Shown: positions 12,013 through 24,100 of the stretch, piece by piece | Layout: each line of letters starts with the position of its first letter | How positions within the stretch are numbered: position 1 is the first letter of the stretch | DNA from: Carallia brachiata | Lineage: Eukaryota > Streptophyta > Magnoliopsida > Malpighiales > Rhizophoraceae | DNA: 64,000 nucleotides | Direction: 5' to 3' | Assembly: GCA_021464245.1 (NCBI GenBank) | Contig: JADCRB010000068.1 | Location: 4,502,830-4,566,829, forward strand | Program-made: the position numbers and the translations under genes | The notes under the pieces: model-generated | The model's input: the letters and a program-made list of their open reading frames with translations, nothing else | Told to the model about the DNA's origin: nothing | The model's database searches: none

Positions 12013-12024
12013 ATAGAAAGCAAA

Positions 12025-15000
12025 CTAGGGAGAAAAAAAAGAGATAGATTTAATTGTGCATTTACTTTTGTGCAAATAATCACTCGAATGTGTTGGGTTT
12101 TGAGTTGATATAAGACTGCTATATGATTTTAAACTTACAAGAAGAGATTTATTCCGATTGGGTTTGAAATCAATTTAGGTGAGTTTGAGACTTATATAAT
12201 GAAATCTATATCAATATGCAACATATTTTTAGAGTTATGAAGAAATTTATTTGGTTGTGAACTTTGCAACAATTCCAGTAGATTTAACATTTCTTTTGGA
12301 ATTGATCATACACATTCTAAATGCTGAATGTCCATGATATTAGTGTATTTTTAAAAGAAAGAAAACTAAATGAAGAAACAAAATCTCACATGGACAAGAA
12401 AAAGGTTTTTAAAGGCTTAAAGAATGAACACACAATATTAGTTCAATTGGCGTAAAGGGAAGTTTATGGACAAATGTCATGAGCGCGTGCGGGACATATA
12501 GGTACGTTTTAGGCGCACTTGGCACTTGAGTACTTGGGTACGTGCATGTGTAAGTGATACGGGCAGATTATCATTACGTTAATTATATTTTTTAATTAAG
12601 TAACTGATAGTTACGAAATTAATTAATTATATTAATTATTTGACAGTTTTGTCTGAAAAGACAGGTCCCTAAGTTTTGAAAAGACAGGTCCCTAAGTCCT
12701 GAAAAGACAGGTTCCTAAATATGTTAAATTCTGAACATGGTGTTCCATCAGAAACTTTCTTTACAGAATTCTATAAAATGATTCATACTGATAATATTTT
12801 GCTGCAAAAAACTAATATCATTACTAACAATCTTGTTAAAATACTTTCTTCTTTATAATATTAACTTCACGTTTGCATTAGTGCAGTCAAGGGCTTCGCT
12901 TTATTTTGAGAATTCGCACTAAGATTTTGATGCATGATTGGAGCGCGAATATTGTTTTAAGGAAATTGACTTACGATACACGACTTAAAGCGATATACAA
13001 AAACTTATTTTTCAATTTTCAGTACACTAATTTAATACATAATAAGTAAATTTATTGTAGGACAAATGATACCAGATAACTTCATCTAAAGCATAAATTG
13101 GTATATGCTATGGAATATGGTAGGCCATCATTAACAAGTTGTTTGGAATGCTAGAAAATAAGGAGAAAGAATAAGATAGGAAAGAAAGCATAAACACCAA
13201 AAAAAAATTTCTACTGTTTGGAATAAGAAAGGGAAAGAAACAAATAAGCAAATGAAGTCAAAAAAGCATGTAAGGTGCAGAAAGAAAATTTCTCATTAAA
13301 TTGGGGAGAAAGTGTAAAAAAATAAATATTAATGAGATTGTAATTATAAAAATATGAAGTTACCCCTACTGTGAACCAACTGCTCACTAGATAAGCATTT
13401 TGTCCATGTGGCCATTTGTGACTTGGGTTGATTTTTTTTTTCTTTTAACAAGATTTGGTTCTTGGTTCGTTTTTATTCTTTTATTTTGGATTTTTCAAAC
13501 CCAAAATTAAAAAAAAATGATTTAAATAATTTTTATATAAGAATAATAATATTATTTTATACATATAATTTTTTTTCTCTATTTTTGTATAATATTCAAA
13601 TAAAAAATTCACTTTTTAACTATTTTTTCCACTCATTTCTAATTCATCCAAATAATTATAAAAAAAATTATTTTCTTTCTTATTTTTTTTTTCTATTTAA
13701 CGCCTAAATCTAACCACACTGTTTAACTTAGCAGAGAACATGACTTCCACACGTGTTAAAAACCCAGTTGAGTGGAGACTAGAAAGAGAGAGAGTCCAAA
13801 GTAGTTGAAATGGAGACGTCTCTGTCCAGGTTGGGCAGTGGGTAGCTCCATTTTTTTTTTTCGAGGAAAGGGTAGGTCCATTACTCTAGATGGAGTGGTT
13901 TCCTTTCCTCCGAGATTAGATTTCAAAGTATCTCTCTCTCTCTCTCCAATCTGACATAATTTTTGGGTTGACCTGCAAATTTTCTAGAGGCTTTAATTAC
14001 AGACTCTTTTTTTTTTAAATCAAATAATTTTTTTTTCGTTAAATCTAACATCTTGAATGTATTTGCCTTTATTTTAATAGATATTTGATACTACTTTAAA
14101 TCTTAATTTTGAAAAAAAAATTCAAAATTTCTTTTTCTTAAGACAGTTAGAATGGATGGCCTTTAGCATTATTTTCTGTCCACATAAACTTTTCCCTTGC
14201 CTCAATTATAGTCCAACGGTGGCTTTTTTTTTGGGGTTAGGACACATAATTAGGCCAGCTGATGGAAACAAATGCAAACCTAACCCGTAATTCATAATTT
14301 TTTAGGGTATTCAATGAAAATCTTGAGCTCTATACAATTTTTTTCCCTTAGATGTCAAGGAAGGAGTAGAATTTATAGAACAAACATGGATTTCGAACTT
14401 CACATTTCTTCTCAGCCCTTATTTGAGCAAGGCTTAGTCCCAATGGTTGCTATGCTTATACTTTATTAATCAAACTTTGATCTCTAACATCATATTGTGA
14501 TGTATAATTTTTTTATAAGTTTCTCAATTTGAATGTAGATTATATGTTTTAAACAGAATTGAAAATATTTATTTAATAATAATATAATGCACCTGAACTG
14601 TAATATCATATTTCTTAACACCAAATAGAGAAGTCCTTTTTTCCTTTCTAATAATCAATTAAGAAGAAATAGCTAGGAAGTAAACAATTTGGTGAAATAT
14701 CATTGGCAGATAGAAATGTTTTTCCTAACCTAAATTTGATGCAAAACCAATTACTTAGACTTTGGAAAGTTGTCTAAATCATTAGTTCTTTGCCATCCTT
14801 ACGGCCAAAAGAAATGATATTCGTGCGCATAAAAATACTAAGCAATTAATAACGATGTTCTTGTCTTTTACTTCTCCATTTTCACATCACCTACACAAAA
14901 GGATTTCTCTTTTCTTTATTTTTAACACAAAAAAATTTATTAAAAATATATCGATTATCAAATGTAAGTCAAAATTAAAATAATTTTTATTTATCATATT

Positions 15001-15550
15001 TCATTTAACCATTCTTAAAAATAAATCTATCACACAAATACTGTTGCACCTAGTTAATCTTCTTTATGTCCAACTACCGTATTAATAAATTATGAATCTA
15101 CTTTTATATCTCTAAGTAAATCTCTATTTCTGGGGCGGGCAATATTCCATCGACCTAAATTTAAGTTGTTGCAGAAAAAAATATAACGAATTGTTATTAA
15201 ATTACTATTTTAAATGGTAAAAAAAAACTTTTTTATTAATTATTCATTTTGAGTTCGGTATATTTTTATGCAGTATTAGTGTGATTATATAATTTTATTT
15301 AATTATATTAAATAATTTATTTATTTTAAATTTAAATATTTAATAATTTTTTACATTAAAATTATTTAAAAAATCTCGTTAAATATTTTATTTTCGTTTC
15401 TATTTGTCAAAAGTTGGCCAATCAGTCCCAATCAATCGGCAGCAAAGCAAAACCTTTTTTTTTTCCCTTATCATCTAACTTCAATCAAACAAGATATTAT
15501 TGGTTCAAAAAAATCAAACACTACGTTAGAAAAAGAAAACTTCTTGTCTC
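12025..15550. other. Intergenic, no gene seen
   Basis: AT-rich sequence with many homopolymers and no convincing reading frame on either strand. The only structure I can name is a micro-insertion of T10 plus a few bases between 13-bp repeats at 13840-13882. The last 150 bp merge into the upstream region of the LEA_2 gene. Confidence 0.5.
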
Positions 15551-15789
15551 TATAATAAGCTCATAAACAACATAGAAAAGCAATTTTTTATCTATTATTT
15601 TTTTTATTGTTTATTCGCCTCCCTCTCTCTCTCTCTCTCTCTCTCAGGTTCTTGCTCTCATTAATTAAGGCCAAAGACATCCAACTCTTGCTCCATTATT
15701 CTGCTCTGTTTCTCTCCCTCTCCACTTTCTCTCTCTCTCTCTCCAACCAGGGAAGTTTGTGAGCCAAACAATTAATTACTTTCTTTTCC
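15551..15789 (+). promoter_or_regulatory. Putative core promoter and 5'UTR of the LEA_2 gene
   Basis: TATAATAA at 15551-15558 is a possible TATA element. It is followed by CT-rich tracts (about 15616-15646 and 15710-15745) of the kind that commonly form plant 5' leaders and Y-patches. The start ATG at 15790 follows. The transcription start is inferred. Confidence 0.4.
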
Positions 15790-16551
15790 ATGGCAGACAG
15801 GGTTTACCCTTCAAATAAACCGACCACCACCAACGGCGCCGTTAACCCTGCCTTTCCGGCCAGCAAAGGCCAACTATACGGCGCCACGCGCCCACCCTAC
15901 CGCACACAGGCCAACCGCAAAGGCCGCCGCCGCAGTTGCTACTGCTCCTGCTGCCTTTGGATAACCATCATCATAGTCAGTCTCATCATCCTGGCTGCCA
16001 TAGCCGGCGCTGTACTCTACGTCCTCTACCGCCCCCACCGCCCATCCTTCGCCGTCTCCGGCCTCAAAATCTCCACCCTCAACCTCACCTCAACATCCCA
16101 ACTCACCGCCAACATCAACATCAACATCACCACCACCAACCCCAATAAAAAACTCATCTTTATCTACAACCCCACATCCATTTCTGCCACCACAGCCACT
16201 GACAACATTGAATTAGCCAGTGGCATGATACCCTCTTTCGTTCATGGCACAAAGAACACAACTTTACTGATATCCACCCTCACAAGCAGTGGCCAAGCAC
16301 TGGATGATGCATCTGCTAGCAAGTTAAACACTGATTTGAAGAGCAAGAATGGAGCGGACTTAAAGATTGATCTTGACACCAAATTGGAAATCAAGGCTGG
16401 TGGGCTCAAGACTCCAAAATCTAGGATCAGGGTTTCTTGTGAAGGGATTAAAGCTACTGTTCCTACAGGGAAAACAGCAACAACAGCATCTGTTTCTAAT
16501 GCTAAGTGCAAGGTTGATTTGAGGATCAAGATCTGGAAGTGGACTTTTTAA
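15790..16551 (+). CDS. NDR1/HIN1-like (NHL) LEA_2 membrane protein
   Basis: Single-exon gene, 253 aa. The first ~55 residues are polar and Pro/Thr-rich and end in a basic, cysteine-rich patch (RKGRRRSCYCSCC). One hydrophobic segment follows at about 57-79 (WITIIIVSLIILAAIAGAVL), then the tail continues as an LEA_2 domain typical of NHL proteins, with GLKISTLNL and an ININITTTNPN stretch after the membrane anchor. The protein ends in the hydrophobic-basic sequence CKVDLRIKIWKWTF, very like NHL6-type proteins. Family members sit in the plasma membrane with the C-terminal domain outside and are linked to pathogen and abiotic stress responses. The first half uses C-rich codons, unlike the AT-rich surroundings. 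The family call is firm; the exact orthologue is an inference. Confidence 0.9.
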   Translation: MADRVYPSNKPTTTNGAVNPAFPASKGQLYGATRPPYRTQANRKGRRRSCYCSCCLWITIIIVSLIILAAIAGAVLYVLYRPHRPSFAVSGLKISTLNLTSTSQLTANININITTTNPNKKLIFIYNPTSISATTATDNIELASGMIPSFVHGTKNTTLLISTLTSSGQALDDASASKLNTDLKSKNGADLKIDLDTKLEIKAGGLKTPKSRIRVSCEGIKATVPTGKTATTASVSNAKCKVDLRIKIWKWTF

Positions 16552-18515
16552 GAGAATGATTGTTTTTTTCAGAAGATAAAAAGGTGTGATTTTTCAAAAA
16601 AAATTTTGTGGTTATTTTTTGTTATCTTTTTGCAATCCTTGTTTCTTTATTTAGATACATATGTTGTGTTCAAAATAATTTAGATATATATGTATGTTTT
16701 TTTTTTCTTGGGTTGGTCATATGTGTTTGTAAATGGAGGAAATCAAAGTTTGTTGCTTGGTCACTGTATTAGGTGACAAAAAATTGTTTGTCACATAAAT
16801 ATTTTAAAGATTTTTGGTAAATTTTAGTGCTTTTTGTTCTTGTGAGTGCTGTTGATGTTTAATCAAGTTAAACAAATGTGTGACAATTTTCTCTTTTCAT
16901 GATGTAAAATTGGAGAATAGAGAGACATAATTTTAAGCTTATTTTCTCAGAAAAGCCATTAAACTCTGCAATCATATGAGTTTTTTTTTTTTTTATATTC
17001 CATCATATGAGTTTGTTGTTAAGCAAAACCTCACCCTTTAATAAAAAATTTGTGTCTAATCAAGCGAAATAATAATTCCCATTCATACTATTTTGCACGC
17101 TACAGTCTTTTTAATAGTTCTTCAATTAAGAAAACTTGTACTGGGAGGTCCGTTAGTTCACATGCATTCGAACCTTGAATCGATGTTTAGAAGTCCATGG
17201 GTGATTTGAATATAAAAGTGAAAAAGAAAACTTAAAAAAAAAAAAGTTGAAGAGATGTGATGAGCGTAATTCTTTCCAGGCAATCTGAAGAATTTTGTGC
17301 TCGTACTAGTTATAGTGATTTATTGTAATGTAATAGTTGTCATCTAACAAGCAGGAAAGATGTTTTCAATTTGGAATTTCAAACAACATTAGCACATTTT
17401 TCACTGTGCATTTGGACATGGGAGTAAATTTCAGAGCCTTTATGCGTCCCAATAAATGTAAAAGTACCATAGCATTTTGTCTAATTATTTTACATATTTA
17501 TATACAAATGACACACATAAAAAGAGATGACGAATGCAAAGGTATATGTGACCAAAAAAAAAATTGAAAAGGTACAGTATATGCCCATTTCATGTTGACT
17601 TTGGAAGGACTTCTGTGACTTATTAGTAGATTTATATTTTAATATACTGTTTGCTTGTGTATAATTTCTGTTATTAATTGTTGGCATGCATTAAAAATTA
17701 AGAATTTACAAATAATCGTAATAATATAATTTATAAATTCATGTCCACACCAAATTAACCCATCCAGGTACACACAACAATTCCATCCACTCGTTGAATG
17801 CGCTGAGGCCTAATTATTTTCCGAGATAGTTGTTGACACGTCAACTCACCCCAAACGTGCAAATTCTGCTAGCAAAGAAAAATAAAAAAATTGCAACATT
17901 ATCTGGTGCACATTATATGTAATGCACACAACTGTCGGTGGGGGCTTTGAAATTTCGAGTGCTACAGTTATTGTATCTGTGGTAGAAGACGGGGCCACCG
18001 CAAGGTAGCCATCAGGACAGATAGGCAGGGTGTTTCTGGTGAATTATAATTAGAATTATGGTGGGTAGGATCGTTGGTTTTGAAGGGTAATAAGCATGTG
18101 GGCAAAGCAAGCGGTAACCTGCCATGAGGAAGGTTGTGAGTTGTGACACTATTATTCCCATAAAGAAAAACACCACTGCACCGCTACCTACTGTGGTTTA
18201 ACAATAACGCATTAAATCGCATTAATTAAAAAATTTTGAATTCAAATATAGTTAAAGCGTATAATGAAACTAAATTTATATACCTTACCTTAGTACTGAG
18301 CTTATTGTAACTAGTCAAAAGTTTGGTATTAATAGGACTAAGTGCAATACTTTTTAACGAGACTATTAAAGTATTACCCAATTGTCTCATTTTATTCAAA
18401 AAAAAAAAAAAAGAAAAAGACCTAGTACGTAATTAGCTAGTGTTGCCCTTGTTATGCCAATTATCAGATAATATATTCGTATGGAGGTAAGAGTTCGAAT
18501 CTCATCTCTATTGTG
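16552..18515. other. Intergenic downstream of the LEA_2 gene
   Basis: The first ~300 bp are T-rich and probably contain the 3'UTR. At 16971-17014 a T-run insert lies between two copies of ATCATATGAGTTT. No gene is recognised elsewhere. A B-box-like GAGTTCGAATCTC stands at 18490-18502 without a clear A box. Confidence 0.5.
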
Positions 18516-19260
18516 GCGATTTCTCGTAAATTTACGAATGAAAATTCTTAAAATATTTTATGAATATGAAACTTTTATTTAATTAGGATTCTATAAATCA
18601 ATAATATAAATTTAATTATAATCAAATAAAAATTCTATTAATTTATATATTTCTATTTTAACTCTAATTAAATATTTATAATTATAACATTTTTCTAATA
18701 AAAAAACTATTCATGAATACAAAGAAAAATGATTCAAAATTTTTTTCAAATTCACCTATTTTTTCTAAAAACGGAAAAAAAGAATTAGGTTAAAATTTTC
18801 TCAAAAAGAAGAAAATAAAAAAATACTCCCAAATCTTTTTTTTTCTTAGAAAGAAAAAAATAATTTTATTTTCTAAAAAAATTAAAAATTCCTAAATAAT
18901 AATACTCAAAATTTCTTTTTATTTTTTAAATAAAATAAAATAAAATATTCAATAAATATAATTAATTTTTTTGATCGCACAGCTTTATTATTAGTGTAAC
19001 TATATAAAGCTAAAACTGAAAGAAAACTTCAGTTTTTCTCTCTCTGTCTCTCAGCGACTTCTCATAAATTTATAAATTTAAAATATTAAAATATCTCATA
19101 ATTATCAAAATTCTATTACAATGAGGATTGTAATTCTATAAATCAATTAATTAAATGTAATTATAATCTAATCAGAATTCTATTAATTCATAAAGTACTG
19201 TTTGACTCTAATTAAATCTTTATAATTATAAAATTTTTTAATAAAATAAAACAATAAAAA
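18516..19260 (+). repeat. Pair of diverged ~200-bp direct repeats
   Basis: The block 18516-18715 (starting GCGATTTCTCGTAAATTTA) reappears in diverged form at 19054-19260 (starting GCGACTTCTCATAAATTTA), both continuing with similar AT-rich sequence containing ATTCTATTAATT and TTTATAATTATAA. The pair could be the terminal repeats of a decayed small retroelement or a simple segmental duplication; I found no primer-binding site between them. Confidence 0.5.
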
Positions 19261-19438
19261 AATATTCTTGAATTCTCCTATTTAAAAAAGAAAAAAATAT
19301 GTTAACAAAAAAAAAATTTCACAATTCAAACCTACACATCAGAATTTAGGTTGAGAAAAATATCATAAATAATGACATTTTTTGAGCTAAGATCGATTCT
19401 GTTGAAAGGTCCATCCATCCCACTATTACTATTTTGAT

Positions 19439-19998
19439 TAGAGGTGTCAAAATTTGACCCGATCCGATGAGTTGATCCGAACCCATTCGAAAAATACGAC
19501 CCGAACCCGACGCGAAGAATGACCTAACCCGAAATAACCCGAACCCGAAATGACCCGAAAATCTTGGGTCAAACCCGAACTCAATCCTAACCCGATCCGT
19601 CTGACCCAAACTTTTTTTTTTCTTAAGAGAATAAAAAAATAAAATAAAAAAAATTTAGAATATTTTATATTATAAAAAGTATAGATTCTATTATTTTCAA
19701 TATAAATCTTAATTATAAATTTTTTAGAATATTTTGAGATTTTTTATACAGTTTTAAATTTTATTTTAATTTTTTAGAATATTTTAAAATAAATTTTTTT
19801 AATTATTTTTTTATCATATAATTTTCTTTAATTTTTAATAATTTTTAACAAAATGTTTGAAATTTTTAAAATTTTTAATAAAAAATGTTACGTCATTATT
19901 TTTGATGACGTGACCAACCTGTGAGTTGACTCGAACCCGACCCTAACTTGAAGTGACTCAACTTAAACTCGACTCGACGACCCATTTTAACACATATA
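19439..19998. mobile_element. hAT-like non-autonomous element (560 bp)
   Basis: The ends are imperfect inverted repeats: left TAGAGGTGTCAAAATTTG, right (as read on the - strand) TATATGTGTTAAAATGGG. Both ends hold clusters of ACCCGA / TCGGGT repeats. The flanks ATTTTGAT (19431-19438) and ATTCTGAT (19999-20006) form an 8-bp target-site duplication with one mismatch. Length, TA..TA ends and 8-bp duplication suit a hAT-superfamily MITE. No transposase is present. Confidence 0.6.
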
Positions 19999-20760
19999 AT
20001 TCTGATTTAAGAGTAATACGTTTAAATTGCAAAATCAATCTTTTCGTAGAAATAAAAAATAACATTGTATATATTTGGCTCTTCCTCGTACTACGAGATT
20101 GTGAATGCTTCATTTCCCGATTATCAAATTGTCGACTTAGAATTAGTGCGAATAAGAAGAATTCAACTGTTTAATTAAAATGAAACAAAAAATTGACGGC
20201 AGCTGCAGATGCTAATGTAAAATTGCAAACTTTTTTTTTTTTTTTGGGTGTTGAGAAGTTTAAGAATAAGAGGGTTATTTCCATCATAAAGTCATGTAAT
20301 GTAGTGATTATAGACTACTATAAGATTAGAATAAAGGTTACATGTCATTTATATGTAAAGGACTCTAACAACAGCTAATAAGATTTAAATTTACGCATAA
20401 CCTACCTTGTGAACGGTAAATATGATTGTATAATTTTTTTTGAGTAAAAAAAAAAAGATTCATCTTGAGTATATCAATTATCGAATTTTTGAGCTGAATA
20501 TGATATTTTATCGTTATCATACCTCATTCAATTAACTCTAAAGAGACAAATCCACTACCTGAATACTATTAGACTCAAAGATGACTCCTATAAACCGACT
20601 ATGGTGTTAACAAGTTGGGAATCAGTACCGCGCCATAAGTTTTGGTGAGTAAGGGAGCCTGGTATTGCCCCAAGTATTGACACTGGAACTCGAATCAGAA
20701 TCAGACATAAAAAAAATATATCAAATTATCACTGAATTACAATTTCGGATAATGTGAATG
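19999..20760. other. Intergenic upstream of CPN60
   Basis: No gene or clear repeat is recognised; AT-rich with scattered homopolymers. It becomes less AT-rich towards the CPN60 promoter. Confidence 0.5.
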
Positions 20761-20774
20761 TATAATGCAGAATT

Positions 20775-20992
20775 TGGGCTGCTAGACATGTAGACCAAAA
20801 GGCCCAATAGGCCCCCAAGTCCCCCAGTATTCAGTTTCATCAACCATGGACCATGCCGGAGGTCAAGGGCTGAGATCCCATTGTTGGGTTCCATTTCAGA
20901 AACCGAGATATAGAAATTCTAAAACTGTGACTGTTGGCGGGTCTTGTCTTAAGGTCGCTTCTTTAAACCCCCCAACCAAAGCTTAAACCCTA
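20775..20992 (+). promoter_or_regulatory. CPN60 promoter: site II-like motifs and telo-box
   Basis: TGGGCT at 20775-20780 and GGCCCA at 20801-20806 match the plant site II element (TGGGCY) bound by TCP factors. TAAACCCTA at 20984-20992 is a telo-box. Site II plus telo-box is a known combination in plant genes for mitochondrial and ribosomal components, which fits the gene downstream. CT repeats (21001-21027) follow immediately before the ATG. Confidence 0.6.
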
Positions 20993-21042
20993 CCGAATCT
21001 CTCTCCTCTCTCTCTCTCTCTCTCTCCCACCAAGTCCCAACA

Positions 21043-21083
21043 ATGTACGGAGTAGCTTCAAGACTAGCCTCATCCATTCGGTA

Positions 21084-21120
<37 letters not shown>

Positions 21121-24100
21121 GTTCATATCTGTGTTTTTGTCCTTAATTACAGTGTTAAGCTGACTGATACTCGTTTCTCTGTTGTGGGTTTTTTGCTTTT
21201 TGCAAAGTTCCTCTGCTTCCAAGAAAGTGGTAATTCTCTCTCTCTCTCTCTCTCAGTTTTCCCTTTTCTTTTGCTATTTTATGAGAAATGAATCATTAAG
21301 GAATTTTTTATTTTATATGATGGCTTGATTGTTCCTAAAGAAAATGGAAATAAACTTTCTTCAATAACCCCTGATTTCTAAAAGGAACATTTTGTATGCA
21401 CAAAGATAATTTAGTCAAGATTTTGATCGCTGGGTCTGGCAGTTCCAATGCAAAAAGACTCTTAATTTCTGAATTTTATCTATTCGGGTTGTTTTCCTTG
21501 ATTTTTGCAAGGAATTTTATTTGTTATATATGTGTAATTTTAAGAAGTAAATGGTCTTGTTGAATGATGCTCTTAATTCGGCAGGTGTGCAGTCGAATTA
21601 TATGCAATAGAGGTTATGCGGCCAAAGATATCAGTTTTGGGGTTGGGGCTCGGGCGGCTATGCTGCAGGGCGTTAACGAGGTGGCAGAAGCTGTTAAAGT
21701 CACTATGGGACCAAAGGTATTGGACTTTAACACCGTTTGTTCTCTTTCGACTTCACCCTTTATCTCTGTTATTTGTGCAGCATTGACACGATCAGTTTTA
21801 TTGTTTCAAGAACTGCTTATTGCAATATTATCTTGCTATTTTCATGGAGACAATTGTGGATATCTTTTGGGCCTGTTTAATTGTTTATTACTCCTCTCTT
21901 GCGCTGATTAATTTAGGGTCGTAATGTTATTATTGAGAAAAGTGGTGGAAATCCCAAGGTAACAAAAGATGGTGTTACGGTCGCCAAAAGTATAAAATTC
22001 AAGGAAAAGGCTAAGAATGTTGGTGCAGACCTTGTGAAGCAAGTAGCGAATGCTACTAATACAGTTGCTGGAGATGGTAAGTTCTTCTCGCTACTTATAT
22101 ACCTCGTGTACTATTTTTAATGGATAGTGAACATGCGCGTATGTATTTCCTGGAGGTCATATGTTTGAGTCGCAGAAACCGTCGCCTCGTGAAAACATGG
22201 GTAAGGCTGTGTACATTTGACTATTGTTTTGACCTTGTTGTGTAGGAGCATCGTACACTGGAACACCCTTTTTAGTTCATGTACATGTATAAGAGATTTA
22301 GCCGTCTTAAACTGTCTATGGTTCTATCATCTTGTGGCTTAGTGCCTCAGTGAAACTGATGACACATTTCGTTTATCTTCTACAAAAAAAAATGCATTTT
22401 ACGTATGCCTCGAAAAAGACTGTTTGGAAGTGGAAAAGAACAAGCTGCAATTTGTTTGAGTTGGCAATGCCTCAACTTCAAATTGCAGCCTTTTGAGACT
22501 GGAGCTAATCTAACTTGGTTCAATTAAAATATACATGGAGATGTGGATTTTTCAAGGTCTTTGTTTCCATAAAACCTTTGATACCAGTGTTTATGCATGA
22601 TATCTTACTATATGTAAGCTTAATATTGAATGTACTAGTTGTTCCTCAGCATAAAACGGTTTGGCTTTATCTTGTCAATTTTACAAATGTGTTGTACAAT
22701 CAAATTCTGTAACAAAGGCACAATGGTCAAAGCTGAAAAATTATGTTTGGTCAATCTTTAGATCATGCAGGAGTTTCTCATGGCTGAGATTTGTTATTGG
22801 TATGCTTACAGGTACAACTTGTGCAACTGTCCTGACTCAGGCCATACTGACAGAAGGCTGCAAGTCTGTAGCTGCTGGTGTAAATGTGATGGATTTGCGA
22901 TCTGGTATTAAAATTGCTGTTGATGCTGTCATCTCTGACTTGAAAAAGAGAGCACTGATGATAAGTACACCAGAAGAAATTACCCAGGTATGGACGCTCT
23001 TTTAGAAAATACTTTAGGCTTGTCTTATATTTTGTATGAAACTCGAAACTGTTTTTCAGGATGTAGTGATGCAAATGAAAATGCCATCTAGCATCTTAAG
23101 GGGTTGAAAGTTGCCTCCTTCGGGGTTTAGTAGGTGCAGCTTTGCAAAGTAGTTTATGCGCCAATATTGTGGATATCTCAAAATTTCAACTTTGTAACCA
23201 TTTATTACCATATCCAGAACTAGCTGTAATCTTCAGTAATGGTTGCTGGATCCATGAAAATATGGTCTCATGCACTCTTAGCATGCCCATTTTCTTATTT
23301 TAGTTTCGTTAATGGCCATAATATTGTAATGCATTATGGATAGGTTGCCTCTATCTCTGCAAATGGTGAGCGGGAGATTGGAGAGTTGATTGCAAGAGCA
23401 ATGGAGAAAGTTGGGAAGGAAGGAGTCATTACTGTCGCTGTTAGTATGCAGTCTATTCTGACATACAATAATCCTAAATAATATGTAGATTAATGTTACC
23501 TATTATCATTGTTTTATTGAATTTCACAGGATGGCAATACCTTGGATAATGAGTTAGAAGTTGTGGAAGGAATGAAGCTGGCTAGAGGATATATTTCTCC
23601 TTATTTTATCACTGATCAGAAGACCCAGAAATGTGTAAGCATGGAAGCTCAGATGTGCTAGTTGATAATATTGCCTTCTTGTTCAAAAAGCTGGTTGTGC
23701 ATGACAATGCACTAAATGAAGCATCTAGCATGAAAATTGCTGAAATAGCTTGGAAACTAGGTGTTTTTCTTTCACCTCAAAGTTTTATTACAATATCCAT
23801 CTATTCTTAATATATTTATATAATGAGTGGTCCAGATTGTATGGTTTCCATATTCATTAAAAATTCTGTTGGTTCTTGGAGTTCTCATGTTACTGTATTT
23901 GAGAGGTTGGTCATGTGTAGATGCATAAAAATGTGGCCTGTTTGACTTAATTAACAAGTACCTATGACTTGTATGTTTGCAGGAACTTGAAAACCCTTTA
24001 ATCCTGATTCATGAGAAGAAAATCTCTGACATGAACTCGCTTGTAAGAATATTGGAGCTGGCAATAAACGTAAGTACTTTTTTGTTCCTTTTATTTCCTG

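Noticed and set aside
14340..14460. tRNA-like promoter boxes
   Set aside because: GAAGTTCGAAATCC on the - strand resembles a B box but spacing and order relative to the A-box-like sequence are wrong.
20895..20925. Heat-shock element in the CPN60 promoter
   Set aside because: TTCAGAA and AGAAATTCT have only one base between half-sites instead of two, so they do not fit the nGAAnnTTCn rule.
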